This document shows, in pieces, positions 26,659 through 37,500 of a stretch of 48,959 bases of DNA. Positions within the stretch are counted from its first letter, which is position 1; each line of letters starts with the position of its first letter. A program made the position numbers and the translations under genes. Source of the stretch: an uncultured Bacteroidota bacterium (GTDB lineage Bacteria; Bacteroidota; Bacteroidia; Flavobacteriales; Flavobacteriaceae); contig CACAZM010000013.1 in NCBI GenBank assembly GCA_902536935.1, forward strand, positions 1 to 48,959, read 5' to 3'. A model generated the notes under the pieces. It was not told where the DNA came from. It worked only from the letters and a program-made list of their open reading frames with translations, and did no database searches.

Positions 26659-27528
26659 TCATTTTCTATGTTCGTGTTTTACCCAGTCAACTTCCATAAC
26701 CCATTCACCTTCCATAGGGTTATCGGTAATTTTCGCAAAATTCAAAATTGCAAACATAGGTTCTGGATAATTATCTCCTAATCCAACATTTCTATATACT
26801 TCACTTTCATCTAAACGATAGACAAGATCATTACCCTCCCATTCAACAGAATATTCGCGAAACTCAGTTAATGTAGTGGTTACTGATCCACGAAGACTCC
26901 ACCAATCTCCTTTATCACATTCCCCTAAACTTTTTATTGCGCCTGTAGTGTAGTGATCTACAGCATAGTCTCCATGATGTTCAAAAATATCTATCTCTCC
27001 AGAACCAGTCAAGGGCCAACATACAGTTTCGTCTTCCTCTTGGACTGGTGGCTCATTATTTTGCGCACCTAATATCCACCAGGCTGGGAACATACTTTTT
27101 TGGCTTTCACCATGAATTCGTAAACTAGCGGTCCACTTACCTTTGACAAACTCTTTTCTATTTTTAGAGGCTATCCGCCCTGCCACATATTTTGTTTTGG
27201 GGTGTTGATTACCATGCTTGTCCATATTGTCACATTCAATAGGAGTTTCAATATTGATAACTTTTAATTTTAAAGTACCATTACTTACTTCTCTTGTTCC
27301 ATATTCTCCATCTGGAAGATAACACTGTTTTTCATCGTTTACCCAGATTCTTTGATCTTGCCAGTTGTTGTCGTCAAATGAATCAAAATCATCAAAGAAG
27401 TCAACAGTCCATTCATCATTGTCGTTAACAACAGTGTTAGAACTGTTATTTAGAAAATAAATAATGGAGCCAATTACAATTATTAATAGAAAAGTGAAAA
27501 AATACTTTGATTTATTTGTTTTTACCAT
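26659..27528 (-). CDS. GH16 beta-glucanase, membrane-anchored
   Basis: This 289-residue GH16 protein has an N-terminal hydrophobic segment (about 9-26) without a lipobox cysteine and with lysines in front, so a signal anchor is more likely than a lipoprotein. The catalytic motif is GEIDIFE, with nucleophile E178, D180 and acid/base E183. Other family segments are GRIASKNRKEFVKGKWTASL and SMFPAWWIL. Members closest in pattern are laminarinase-like endo-beta-1,3-glucanases. Unlike GH81 and GH5 in this locus it has no T9SS sorting domain, so it probably works in the periplasm on imported oligosaccharides. It lies 14 bases after the SGBP gene and 46 before GH5. Confidence 0.9.
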   Translation of the reverse strand: MVKTNKSKYFFTFLLIIVIGSIIYFLNNSSNTVVNDNDEWTVDFFDDFDSFDDNNWQDQRIWVNDEKQCYLPDGEYGTREVSNGTLKLKVINIETPIECDNMDKHGNQHPKTKYVAGRIASKNRKEFVKGKWTASLRIHGESQKSMFPAWWILGAQNNEPPVQEEDETVCWPLTGSGEIDIFEHHGDYAVDHYTTGAIKSLGECDKGDWWSLRGSVTTTLTEFREYSVEWEGNDLVYRLDESEVYRNVGLGDNYPEPMFAILNFAKITDNPMEGEWVMEVDWVKHEHRK

Positions 27529-27542
27529 GGTTTAAAAGTTTA

Positions 27543-28769
27543 TTATAAATTATCAATTCCATAAAGTGAGATTTCAGATCCATGAACGAAAGTATCACTT
27601 CCAAAATTTGCAGTAATACTAAATTTTAGATATCTGAACTGAGGGGATATTTCCTCAAGACTAAAATCATGTCCCAAAGCAGCTTCTTCCAACTTATCCC
27701 CTGGAATGATTCCCTCACTGTTCATAGGGTCACCTATGTCATATGAACCAACCAATTCCCACTCTAATTTATCATTCGAAACATAGATATCAAATGTTCG
27801 TAAATTTTCAGCCTGATAATAGTATGGTTCAAGAGGATCATTGGGTGCGTTGTACCAAAATGCTCTTTGCCATACTTTAAATCTATTTATTTTGACTTGT
27901 TTGTTAAGATCAATGACAATGTCAAGTGGCCATCTCAACACCCCTCCATTGTCTGCTCGATTAATTATAAAGTAGCTATTATCTGAATTTGTAGCAGCTG
28001 TGTCAACAATATCATCCCAGAAATTAACTGTGCTTCCTTCATATGCATTTCCATTTATAGATAGGTTATCAACTAAAGTCCAAGTATCTTTAGCAATTTT
28101 TTCTTCAAAAAGTGGAGTGTATTGACCAACATCACGAATAGGGGTTTCATTTCCGTCAAAATCTTCAACTTTAATAGAAAAGTTTGTAGGGGTTGCAGCT
28201 AATCCACGAACAAATTGGGAATTATTTCTAGAGTTTGATGATAGTATACGAAACTCTTGAATTCCATTAACTTCAATAAAAAGATATACAAATACAGTTT
28301 TTTCTTCAACGTTTTCCCAACTTACTCTAACTCCACCAAGATCTTCAACAAGACTTATGTTTTCGAGAATGTCGAAAATAAAAGACCTTTGGGGAGTAAC
28401 AGAAATATTTATTCCCTCAGAAATATTCTGACTTTCGTCAACCACTTTTATATTAACATCTACTGGAGTTGAGTCTATCATACCACTAATCTCCAATGAT
28501 GTTTTATGTTTACTTGAAACACGAAAAACTTTTTGCCCTTGAGCATTCACATATTCAGCACGAACATAAAGTATATCATTATCTGAAGGTAATTCATAAT
28601 TTATTAGAGCACCTCCATTTGTTGGTTCAATTGAAACAATTAAAACATCTCCAGGTGGATCATTGTCTGAAATATTTTCAGATTCACATCCAAACATTAG
28701 TATCAAGACATAAACCCAAATAAATTTTAATCTTTTTCTGAACAAAAATGTTTCTTTTAGTTTTTTCAT
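27543..28769 (-). CDS. PUL surface glycan-binding lipoprotein (DUF4959/DUF5126/DUF5000)
   Basis: This is a 408-residue lipoprotein counted from ATG 28769, whose ATG overlaps the SusD stop (TAATG); another ATG lies two codons upstream at 28775. Lipobox cysteine C28 follows ILMFG. The layout fits two Ig/FN3-like domains (DUF4959 about 35-130, DUF5126 about 135-235) and a C-terminal discoidin-like DUF5000 domain (about 240-405, with FKVWQRAFWYNAPNDP and FRYLKFSITANFGSD). These three domains together are a common SusE-position glycan-binding protein in Bacteroidota PULs. It would hold beta-glucan at the outer membrane beside SusC/D. Confidence 0.82.
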   Translation of the reverse strand: MKKLKETFLFRKRLKFIWVYVLILMFGCESENISDNDPPGDVLIVSIEPTNGGALINYELPSDNDILYVRAEYVNAQGQKVFRVSSKHKTSLEISGMIDSTPVDVNIKVVDESQNISEGINISVTPQRSFIFDILENISLVEDLGGVRVSWENVEEKTVFVYLFIEVNGIQEFRILSSNSRNNSQFVRGLAATPTNFSIKVEDFDGNETPIRDVGQYTPLFEEKIAKDTWTLVDNLSINGNAYEGSTVNFWDDIVDTAATNSDNSYFIINRADNGGVLRWPLDIVIDLNKQVKINRFKVWQRAFWYNAPNDPLEPYYYQAENLRTFDIYVSNDKLEWELVGSYDIGDPMNSEGIIPGDKLEEAALGHDFSLEEISPQFRYLKFSITANFGSDTFVHGSEISLYGIDNL

Positions 28770-30679
28770 TACCATCCAGGATTTTGAATTAAATTTCGAT
28801 TAGTTGTTAATTCACTAGACTTTATGGGATGAAGGTAATCTCTTGGGCTCAAAAAAGATCTAGTTCCAACTTCTCTGGTTTGATAAAATCCAGCCTCAGA
28901 AGTTTCATCTACTGACCATCCGTAAACAGGAGAATTGAAATATGTTTCTGCGAGTTTCCAACGACGTATATCATTATATCGGTGACCTTCAAAAGCAAGC
29001 TCAATCATTCTTTCATGATGAATTATTTCGCGTAATCCATCTTGAGAAGTATGTTTGTTTGGAGTTTTTGCAATGAAGCTATTACTCCATATGTCCTCAA
29101 CATCTGGTATACCTGCTCGGGCACGAACATAATTTAATGCATCGTATACTTCTTGGCTTGGCCCATACGCCTCATTCATTGCTTCTGCATAATTAAGATA
29201 AAGTTCAGATAATCTTGCATTAGGCCAAGGGTATCGAATTACTTTTTCATAATTGTCTCCTTCTGAATCAGGATGTATTAGTTTTTTGAGAGCATATCCA
29301 GTAATAAGGTAATCACTAGTTTGGGCAATTCGACCGTGGGTCTGCCCTTTTCGCATTCTTAAAGTCCATAGTTCGCCCCAACCTCTATATTGTCCTGTAT
29401 CAAATCCAATTGATGAATAAAAACGAGGTTCTCGGTCTAAATGTAAATATGCTGTTTTTAGCCCAGGTTGAGCGTAATCACGACGGTCTCCGGGGACAGT
29501 AGTTATATTATATCTTCCATTATAATTGAATGATAAATCTTCATCAATTGGTAGTCCATTTCGACTGTAATACATTTCCGCCATCCTTAGCGTAGGAGAC
29601 ACCCATTGCCAAGCAGCTTCAACCGAAGAAGCAGATGGATTTTTCATTAATGCACCAGCTTGAAGCTTCCACCAACTGTAAACTGGGTGAGAATCCCCCC
29701 AAAGCAGTTCTGAATTCCATTTGTCAGTGATGGAATATTTTAAGTCATATAATGTTTTGTAAAATTCAAATTGAATATTATTTAAATCATAAGGATTCGG
29801 GGTGCCTGAATATTTGTAGATTGAAACACCTTGACCAGTTGCAAAATCGATAGCTTCACGGGTAATATTAGCAGCCAATTCCCACTTTGTTATTTCAAAA
29901 CTTTGATTGAAAAATGGATTACCCTCGTTGTCCAAAAAGTCGCTGTAGAATTCGCTGTTTCCATTGAAAAGAGGGCTAGCTGAAAGTAATGCAACTTTAG
30001 ATTTTATTGCATGTGCAATAACCTTATCCATTCTACCCAGATCATTTCTTGTAGTTACTCTTTGGGGTAAATAAACCATCGCTTCATCAATGGTCTGTAG
30101 AATATAGGCAAAAACTTCATCAACTGGCTTTCTTAATACTCGTAACTCTTCATCAGAGGCATCAATAGGAAGATTAACATCAACAATTGGGATTGGACCG
30201 TAGTTTGATAAAAGTAAAAAGTGATAATAAGCTTTTAATAATTTTGCTTCAGCTTTCCAGCTGTTTTTTTCTTCTTGCTCTAAATCAATAACTCTATCCA
30301 TATTTTCAATCAGTAGGTTACAGCTCCTAATTCCTTCCCACAATGAACCTTGACCTCGGCCAGAAGCTCCATACCCACTCCAAAGACTCATGGTTGGATT
30401 ATCTGCTTCTTGTTCACCTTTCATTAATTTAATTGAGTTAGGTTCCTTTGCAAAAGGAGTTGTAATTTCATCAGTGAGTAGTGCGTACGTAGCATAAAGT
30501 GCATCATTTTGTGGAAGGTAGCTATAGCATGTGACTAAAGCGGTATATGCAGCCTCTTCGCGTTCAAACATCAATGACACTTCTTGTGTTCTGTCAGGAA
30601 CAATATCTAAATAATCATTACAACTTATAAATGAAATTATAAGAATTATGAAAAGTACATTTTTTAATTTTTTAGCCAT
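28769..30679 (-). CDS. susD: SusD/RagB family glycan-binding lipoprotein
   Basis: This 636-residue lipoprotein has C20 in SFISCNDYLD as the lipidation site. SusD/RagB features include the N-terminal TALVTCYSYLPQN segment, helical TPR-like repeats, and the C-terminal LNYAEAMNEAYG and ALNYVRARAGIPDV. It forms the lid of the SusC transporter and binds glycan at the surface. It starts two bases after the SusC stop, so the pair is tightly coupled. At over 630 residues it is somewhat longer than classical SusD (about 550). Confidence 0.92.
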   Translation of the reverse strand: MAKKLKNVLFIILIISFISCNDYLDIVPDRTQEVSLMFEREEAAYTALVTCYSYLPQNDALYATYALLTDEITTPFAKEPNSIKLMKGEQEADNPTMSLWSGYGASGRGQGSLWEGIRSCNLLIENMDRVIDLEQEEKNSWKAEAKLLKAYYHFLLLSNYGPIPIVDVNLPIDASDEELRVLRKPVDEVFAYILQTIDEAMVYLPQRVTTRNDLGRMDKVIAHAIKSKVALLSASPLFNGNSEFYSDFLDNEGNPFFNQSFEITKWELAANITREAIDFATGQGVSIYKYSGTPNPYDLNNIQFEFYKTLYDLKYSITDKWNSELLWGDSHPVYSWWKLQAGALMKNPSASSVEAAWQWVSPTLRMAEMYYSRNGLPIDEDLSFNYNGRYNITTVPGDRRDYAQPGLKTAYLHLDREPRFYSSIGFDTGQYRGWGELWTLRMRKGQTHGRIAQTSDYLITGYALKKLIHPDSEGDNYEKVIRYPWPNARLSELYLNYAEAMNEAYGPSQEVYDALNYVRARAGIPDVEDIWSNSFIAKTPNKHTSQDGLREIIHHERMIELAFEGHRYNDIRRWKLAETYFNSPVYGWSVDETSEAGFYQTREVGTRSFLSPRDYLHPIKSSELTTNRNLIQNPGW

Positions 30680-30681
30680 GA

Positions 30682-33600
30682 TTAAAAACTTATTTGTAAT
30701 CCAACATTAAAAACTCTTTGCGGAGGATAGCCAAGACCATTTCCAGCCATTTCAATATCCCACAAATTAAAATCACTAAAACTCAGTAAATTTAGTCCTG
30801 TTAGGTACATTCTGGTATTTACAGAATTACCAGAAAAAATTGTTTTAGGTAGCGTGTAACCAAATTCAATATTTTTTAGACGAAGGAAATCACCTTTCTT
30901 CTGCCACCATGTAGAATCGTGATTATTATTTTCTATAATTTCTGTTGATAGTCTTGGCCAAAAAGCATAGGGATCAGGATTATTTTCTGTCCAGTTATTC
31001 TCAGTAACAATACGAAGTGCATTTCTTTCATTAATAAAAGGTGCAATTTTATCCGGCTTTATAAAGAATGAGGACTTTGCAGCTCCTTGAAAAAAGAATG
31101 AAAAATCAAAGCTTTTATAATTCATTGAAGCACCAAATCCATATATAATTTCTGGTACGTCTGGGTTCCCAATTGGAACACGATCTAATTCATTAATTTG
31201 CCCGTCGTTATTAACATCTCTATACTTAATATCACCTGGCATGTAGGCATTCTGAGCTCCAGAGAGACCATTGAACTGTTCTGGAGAGTTTTCTATATCC
31301 TCTTGATCAATAAAAAGACGTTCAGCAATATACCCTCTTTGTTGATTAGTATGGTATCCAATAGCACTTAAATATTCATATTGATATTGAGGTTCGTTAC
31401 GAACTACAACTTCATTTGTTGCATAAGTTAATGTTCCTCTACCGGTAATGAAAAAATCATTGGAGAAAGACTTATTGAAATCTATTGCAACATCAAAGCC
31501 ATTGGATTTCACTTTTCCTGTATTACTACTTACAACAGTAGTTAATCCAGCTGTATCTGGAAATACAGGTCTAGATTCGTAAATTTTGTTTCTATTTTCT
31601 GTAAAATAGTCTAACTGAATCATCAATTCTCCAAAGAGTTCTAATTCAATACCATAATTTGTTTTTTCAGCAACTTCCCAAGTTACATTTGGATTAGAAT
31701 ATCGATTTATATTATAACCGTTCGAGTTATTTCCGTAGTCATATCCCCAAGAGTATCCCCTGCCACCTTCATTTAGATTTACATCTGACAAGTAAAAAAA
31801 CCGGTCATCTCTATTAGCAATATTATCATTTCCAACTAAGCCATAGGTATACTTTAATTTGAACAAAGAGACAAAAGGGACCCAATTAGAGAAGAAATTT
31901 TCATTAGATAAAATCCAGCCTAGCCCTGCGGACGGAAAAAAACCGAATCTATAATCCTCAGCAAATTTTTCTGATCCGTTGTAGCCAAAATTTAGTTCAC
32001 CAAAAAATCTGTCATCATACCCATAAGTTGCTCTCCCTGAAAGACCCATGTTACGAGAAGGCAAATTAGCTAGATAAGAACTTCCAGAAATTGTATTTAA
32101 TGCTTCACTAAAATTAAATACTAATAATCCACCAACTTGGTGCTTATCTTTAAATAATCTGTCATATTGGGTAACAAACTCATAATAATAATTACTCTCA
32201 ACATTATTATCTGTTTGATTTTCATTTAGGTACTCTGTGCCCTCTTGAATTTGATATAATTCGTTTTCTATTCCAAAATTTGTTTGTGTTTCCAAAACAC
32301 CATAGTAAAATGGTGTAAAACTCCTTTTATTTTCAGTTCTAGAATAACTTTTTATTGCTGCTAGAGCACGAAAAGAAAGACCTTTAGTTATGAAATCTAA
32401 ATCTTGTTCAATTTGAACTTGTGATAAAATAGTTGAAGTAAATCTATTTTTGTAGCCTTTTACCATTTCAGCGTATGGGTTTGGATAGCCCCCATTACCT
32501 TTATTTCCAAAAAGAGTGTGATTAAATTTTAGAGTTGAGTCTTCGTCAAATGTGTAATATTTGGGGAAATTCACAGGACTAGCATCAATTACTTTTTCAA
32601 ATATTCTCTCTGCATCTTCCCTAGGGCCATTGTATCTTTCAAATTGAGAATTGAATTTTACAGCAATTTTTGTTGTTTTTGTAAGGTTAATATTTATGTT
32701 AGCTCTCAGATTTGAACGGTTTATGTCTATATTATTATTGAAATTATTTAAGGGATCAACTTTTAGAAGTCCAGTGTCATTATTGTGGGATGCTGAAAGA
32801 TAATATTGAGCAATATCACCACCTCCATTAACATTAAGATTAAATTTTCTATTCAAAGTGAAATCTTTGAATAATTCATTATACCAGTCTACATCCGGAT
32901 AAATTTCTGGGTTTAATTTTCTGAGAGTTGACTCAATTTTATTTTTACTAAAAGCTAAAGGCGCTGATGGGTTTCTAAGTCTAAGTGCCCGATTATAAAG
33001 TTCCATGTATTCTACACCATCAAGGAAATCACTTATTTGAGATGGTGAGGAGTGTGCTACTTCATAACGAAATGATACTTTAGCTTTTCCCTTGACACCT
33101 TCTTTAGTTGTTACAAGAATAACACCATTTGCGCCTCTTGCACCATAAAGTGATGTAGCCGTAGCATCTTTCATTATTGAAAAGCTTGCAATATTATCAG
33201 GTTCTATTTTAGCTAAATCATCGTCACTCACTTCTAAACCATCAATAAGAATAAGAGGGCTATTCGAGGTTCCAAAAGATGTAATACCTCTCACAAAAAA
33301 TTCAGCATTGTCAGCTCCAGGCTCACCTGACCTTTGGTATGAAATAACTCCAGCTAGTCGACCTGCAAATGATGCAGTTAAATTAGAAGTGGGTTGTTTT
33401 AGTTCTGAGGGTTTTATTGTATTAATTGATCCAATTACACTATTTTTTTTCTGCTTTTGAAATGCAACGACTTGAACTTCCTCAAGGCTTTCAACATTTT
33501 CTTCAAGAATTACATCCATAAAGCGTTTGCCTCGTATTTCAATTGTTTTTGTATCGAAACCTAAGTAAGAAAATACAAGCTCTACATTTGGTGAACTAGT

Positions 33601-33792
33601 TGTTAATAAATAGTTGCCATCCAAATCTGAAACTACACCATTTGATGAATCTTTTTCTAATACTGTGACACCTGGAAGAGGCCCACCACTAGAATCAACA
33701 ATAGTACCTGAAATTAAATGTCCTTGAGCAAGGATTGAATTTATATTAAAAATTGATAATAATATAAAATATGATAGAAATCTTTTAATCAT
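30682..33792 (-). CDS. susC: SusC/RagA TonB-dependent outer-membrane transporter
   Basis: This 1036-residue protein has a signal peptide (about 1-22), a carboxypeptidase-regulatory-like domain (about 25-100, GTIVDSSGGPLPGVTVLE), a plug domain with FFVRGITSFG, LILIDGLEV and SIMKDATATSLYGARGANGV (about 120-230), and a beta-barrel ending in VFNVGLQISF. It imports oligosaccharides released at the surface, together with SusD. It follows the FN3-like lipoprotein gene by 42 bases, on the same strand, and no promoter-like TAnnTTTG is seen there, so it is probably part of a longer operon. No N-terminal sigma-regulator domain is visible, so control must come from another sensor. Confidence 0.93.
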   Translation of the reverse strand: MIKRFLSYFILLSIFNINSILAQGHLISGTIVDSSGGPLPGVTVLEKDSSNGVVSDLDGNYLLTTSSPNVELVFSYLGFDTKTIEIRGKRFMDVILEENVESLEEVQVVAFQKQKKNSVIGSINTIKPSELKQPTSNLTASFAGRLAGVISYQRSGEPGADNAEFFVRGITSFGTSNSPLILIDGLEVSDDDLAKIEPDNIASFSIMKDATATSLYGARGANGVILVTTKEGVKGKAKVSFRYEVAHSSPSQISDFLDGVEYMELYNRALRLRNPSAPLAFSKNKIESTLRKLNPEIYPDVDWYNELFKDFTLNRKFNLNVNGGGDIAQYYLSASHNNDTGLLKVDPLNNFNNNIDINRSNLRANININLTKTTKIAVKFNSQFERYNGPREDAERIFEKVIDASPVNFPKYYTFDEDSTLKFNHTLFGNKGNGGYPNPYAEMVKGYKNRFTSTILSQVQIEQDLDFITKGLSFRALAAIKSYSRTENKRSFTPFYYGVLETQTNFGIENELYQIQEGTEYLNENQTDNNVESNYYYEFVTQYDRLFKDKHQVGGLLVFNFSEALNTISGSSYLANLPSRNMGLSGRATYGYDDRFFGELNFGYNGSEKFAEDYRFGFFPSAGLGWILSNENFFSNWVPFVSLFKLKYTYGLVGNDNIANRDDRFFYLSDVNLNEGGRGYSWGYDYGNNSNGYNINRYSNPNVTWEVAEKTNYGIELELFGELMIQLDYFTENRNKIYESRPVFPDTAGLTTVVSSNTGKVKSNGFDVAIDFNKSFSNDFFITGRGTLTYATNEVVVRNEPQYQYEYLSAIGYHTNQQRGYIAERLFIDQEDIENSPEQFNGLSGAQNAYMPGDIKYRDVNNDGQINELDRVPIGNPDVPEIIYGFGASMNYKSFDFSFFFQGAAKSSFFIKPDKIAPFINERNALRIVTENNWTENNPDPYAFWPRLSTEIIENNNHDSTWWQKKGDFLRLKNIEFGYTLPKTIFSGNSVNTRMYLTGLNLLSFSDFNLWDIEMAGNGLGYPPQRVFNVGLQISF

Positions 33793-33834
33793 TAATTTCT
33801 TATTAGAAATTTATTTTGTAGATAAATATTTAAA

Positions 33835-34533
33835 CTATTCAATTCGAAATGATCTGATTTGAGAGTAGGTACTGTTTCCATTACTGTCATGACTATTAAC
33901 CCTCCAATAATATATGGTGTTAGAATCAAGTTGAACCTGCTTTGAAGTATCCGAGATATTATTCAATTCTTCTGGGGTTGTTTGTTTGCCATCAATTTTA
34001 TCTACATAAAGTGTATATGTCAAATCATCACCATCTGGGTCAGTACCAGACCATTGCATTTCAAAAATTCCAGCAGTAAGTTCAATCACCTCACCAGATT
34101 TTGGATTAATAAGTTCCGCTGGGAATGGAGCACTGTTTTGCTCTCCATCATTTTTCAAGTAGAACCGCCATTTACTACTGATTGGTTGATCATCTGGATA
34201 ATCTTCTGAAACGGATGTGACATACCATTCATATGCATAACCTTTATTTAAATCAACTGATATTGAATTTGATGTGATTCCTGACCTAATGATTTCAGCA
34301 TTTGTTTGCAAATTTTTAATATTTAATGAATAAGTTGTTACACCTGAAACATCGCTCCATGAGAACTCAACTGAGGATTGGGTACTACTAATTGATGTGC
34401 CTGAACTACAATTTTCATTATTTGCTGGTAGAGACAAGGTAACCTGTGAAGGAGGTATAGGGTCGCTGCTTCCAGAGCAACTTAAAAAAATTGTAAAAAA
34501 GGCAAATATTGAAAAAACAAAATATCTATTCAT
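33835..34533 (-). CDS. FN3/Ig-like lipoprotein, candidate surface glycan-binding protein
   Basis: This 232-residue lipoprotein has lipobox C19 (FLSCSGSS). Two beta-sandwich domains follow: about 28-130 (FSWSDVSGVTTYSLNI, YEWYVTSV) and about 135-232 (MQWSGTDPDGDDLTYTLYVD, YYWRVNSHDSNGN), each of FN3/SusE-N-terminal type. The start overlaps the stop of the upstream multi-CBM gene by 8 bases (34526-34533). Location directly before SusC and the domain type suggest a small accessory surface-binding protein. No carbohydrate-binding residues can be assigned by sequence. Confidence 0.75.
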   Translation of the reverse strand: MNRYFVFSIFAFFTIFLSCSGSSDPIPPSQVTLSLPANNENCSSGTSISSTQSSVEFSWSDVSGVTTYSLNIKNLQTNAEIIRSGITSNSISVDLNKGYAYEWYVTSVSEDYPDDQPISSKWRFYLKNDGEQNSAPFPAELINPKSGEVIELTAGIFEMQWSGTDPDGDDLTYTLYVDKIDGKQTTPEELNNISDTSKQVQLDSNTIYYWRVNSHDSNGNSTYSQIRSFRIE

Positions 34534-37500
34534 TTTTTAAAAATTTTGAAGTTTTTGAAATTGTTGGACCTTTAATTTCAATAAAGTAAAGACCTTTTGA
34601 ATATCCTTTCATATCAACAATAATGGTTCGATCACTGTTAACTTTTCTATTAGAGCTTATTAATTTGACACCACGTATGTCTTTAACAACTATTTCTGCC
34701 ATTTCATCATTTCCACCAACTATAACTTTAAGTATATTATTAATAGGGTTAGGATGAATTAAAATGTTTTCACTATTAAAATAATACTTTTCAAAAATTC
34801 CTTGGCAACTTAAATCGGTAGTAAACTTTATTGTATTTGGGCCTTTAAAAAGATTTATTGTAGTACGCCCTTTTGGAACAATTGTAGATATCCCATTGTG
34901 AACCAAGTTAAATGAGGATGCCCCATCCAATTTAAATTCAACTGATTCTCCTGAAAGCGATAATGAACCATCAACAATGAATGGATCAGGTTGGCTTAAA
35001 GTAACTTCTGAGCACTGTACAAAAGAATCTTGTCCTCCTACGCTTATACAAACTTCATAAATCCCTACAGTTAAATCATCAATTGTTTTGTCATACCCGT
35101 TAGTGCTATCCAAGGCAAATGATGTGTCACCAATAGTAACACTATAATCAAAACCTTGGTCCTTAGCTTTGACATATATTGAACCATCATTTGATTCTAT
35201 GCAAGAAAAAGATGAGACTTTAACTTCAAAATTATCTATGGGTAAAGTAAAAATTTCGCAACCATTGATATCAACTACTGTTCCTGATGGCGTTTGTGGA
35301 CAATTGTCATATCGATTTGGAACACCATCTCCATCTGAATCACTTGGCTGTGAACTAGAGCAACCATTAGAATCAACAGCTTCTCCAACTGGAGTATCTG
35401 GGCAATCATCATCGCCGTCATTTACTCCATCTCCATCAGTATCAACATTAGGATCTGGTCCTAAATCAGGACCACTGAGGTCATCGAGATAGAACGTGGC
35501 TGGAGTTCCATCCCCACCATTAATAAATACTTTAATGTGAGTGTAATTCGATCGATCTTTGTCAGGCTCTTCAGCAAATAATTCATTGAAGTCAAAAAAT
35601 AATGTTTGAAATTCTCCAGATAAATATACATTGGAGTCAGTCTCATCCCAAGTACCAACCCAATCTGTAACATCACTCGATAATTTAAAACGAACCCAGC
35701 ATGGAGAAGAAGCCTTAACTTTAATTGAAAAAACATTTCCTGATGAAAAATCAATTGCACGATCAAGCTGATAATGAACTGAGCTCCAACCTCCTGTTTC
35801 TTGTGATTTATTATACTGGAGAATAAAATTAGTACTATCATCAGGATCAATAACTTCATCTACACTAGCAATTGTCCCATTTTCACCATAAAGTTCAACA
35901 AGAGTAGTAAGATCATCACCTCCTTGATGATCATCATAGGTAACAAATGTTGGAACAATAATATCCTCAGTCGAAAAAGTACCATTAGCATTATTAATTG
36001 CTTGATTTTCTCCAACATATGAGGTCGTATTTTCTTTTACACCATACCAATATGTTACATTAGGATTTAATGGTTCTGCTGGTACAATATGAAATGCTAA
36101 ACCGTCTTCAGATAGGGCAACTTTGATTGGTACTAAATTACCAGCTTGATTATTTTCACGTAACTCAACATGATTTTCTGGTTCAGTTATAACAGTACCA
36201 TCTAAATTAGTATATGCCAAACTACCATTAATTGATAAAGTTGAAAAAATAGAAATTTCTGTAGATCCATCATCTGGAATTAGTGCAGTTACTCCTTCAG
36301 GGGGGGTATCTCCTTTGTGAATATCATCAAAATAATAAACATCGCCAGCTGTAGAACCTCCTGACTTATCCCTATCAAAATATATTTGAACTCTATTGTG
36401 GTGAGTTGCTTCAAGAGCACTAAAATTATAAACAAGCTCAACCCACTGATTAGTTTCCTCAACAAGAATATTCTTGACACCTGAGGGATTATTTCCCCAA
36501 TCAGGATTATTTTGTAATTGCATTCCTACAGTAACAGGTTTGTCTACCCAGACCTTCACTCTGAAAAAAGGAGTAACCCCATAGTCAAAGAAAGTAAGTT
36601 TAGACCCATTTACATCTCCATTTTCTAAGCCCTCATCTCCGCTAGGGACGGTATATTGACCTACTTTTTCAGATATATTTAAACCTGATTTGTCGGGGTT
36701 ATCAATCTTAGCAAATCCAGCACTTGATCCCCATGAAGTCCAAGTCGCATCAGTTTCTGGGGCTTCAAAATCAATAAGCATTTGATTCGATACCCTTTCT
36801 TCAATAGTAAAAGTTGCGCTTTCAGCAATAACATCAGTATCGTCATTGTATTTTATTGCTGTCTCATCAAATGATATAAAATAAGTACTTTCAAAATTAA
36901 ATGATTCATCAGGGTCAACTGAAATATTATTTTTTTCTGAGTTGATAGAAGCAGTGAATCCTAAACTGTTTCCCGATGAATTGTTTTCCTTTAATGAAAT
37001 TAACGACGCTAAATTTTCATTGGTTAATTCACTAGCATCAGAATTCATTAGACCTTTATTTGTGTATATAGTAATATCAGTAGACCTACTTACATTTGTT
37101 TCTCCATTTCCAGGAATAAATGCTAATTGATTAGTTGTGTAAGTAGAAGGAGTTGTTAAGTCATCCACATAGTATACATTCCCAGCAGCATTATTTGACC
37201 CTGTAAAAAATAGTCCATATTTATTTAGAAGTATATCATCTGTATCAAATTCTAAACTAACAGAGACCCATTGATTTAGAGTGGTAACTGAGGTTTTGGC
37301 AATAGTATTGTGCCCTCCCCAGTCTAAATTATTTTCTAGTTTTATTGCAACATCTACTTCAACTGAAGTCCAAACTTTTAAAGTTATTATATTGTTATCT
37401 TCAGCATTATAATATTGTTCAATATGTGGAGCTCCCCCAATTTGTTCAGGGTCTGAAACCATAGTTAATTTAGCGACCCAAGCTGATGAGTTAACAGTAT

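Noticed and set aside
34276-34286. Repeat of the tRNA 3' end as an attachment site
   Set aside because: Only about ten bases match, which is expected by chance in this length.
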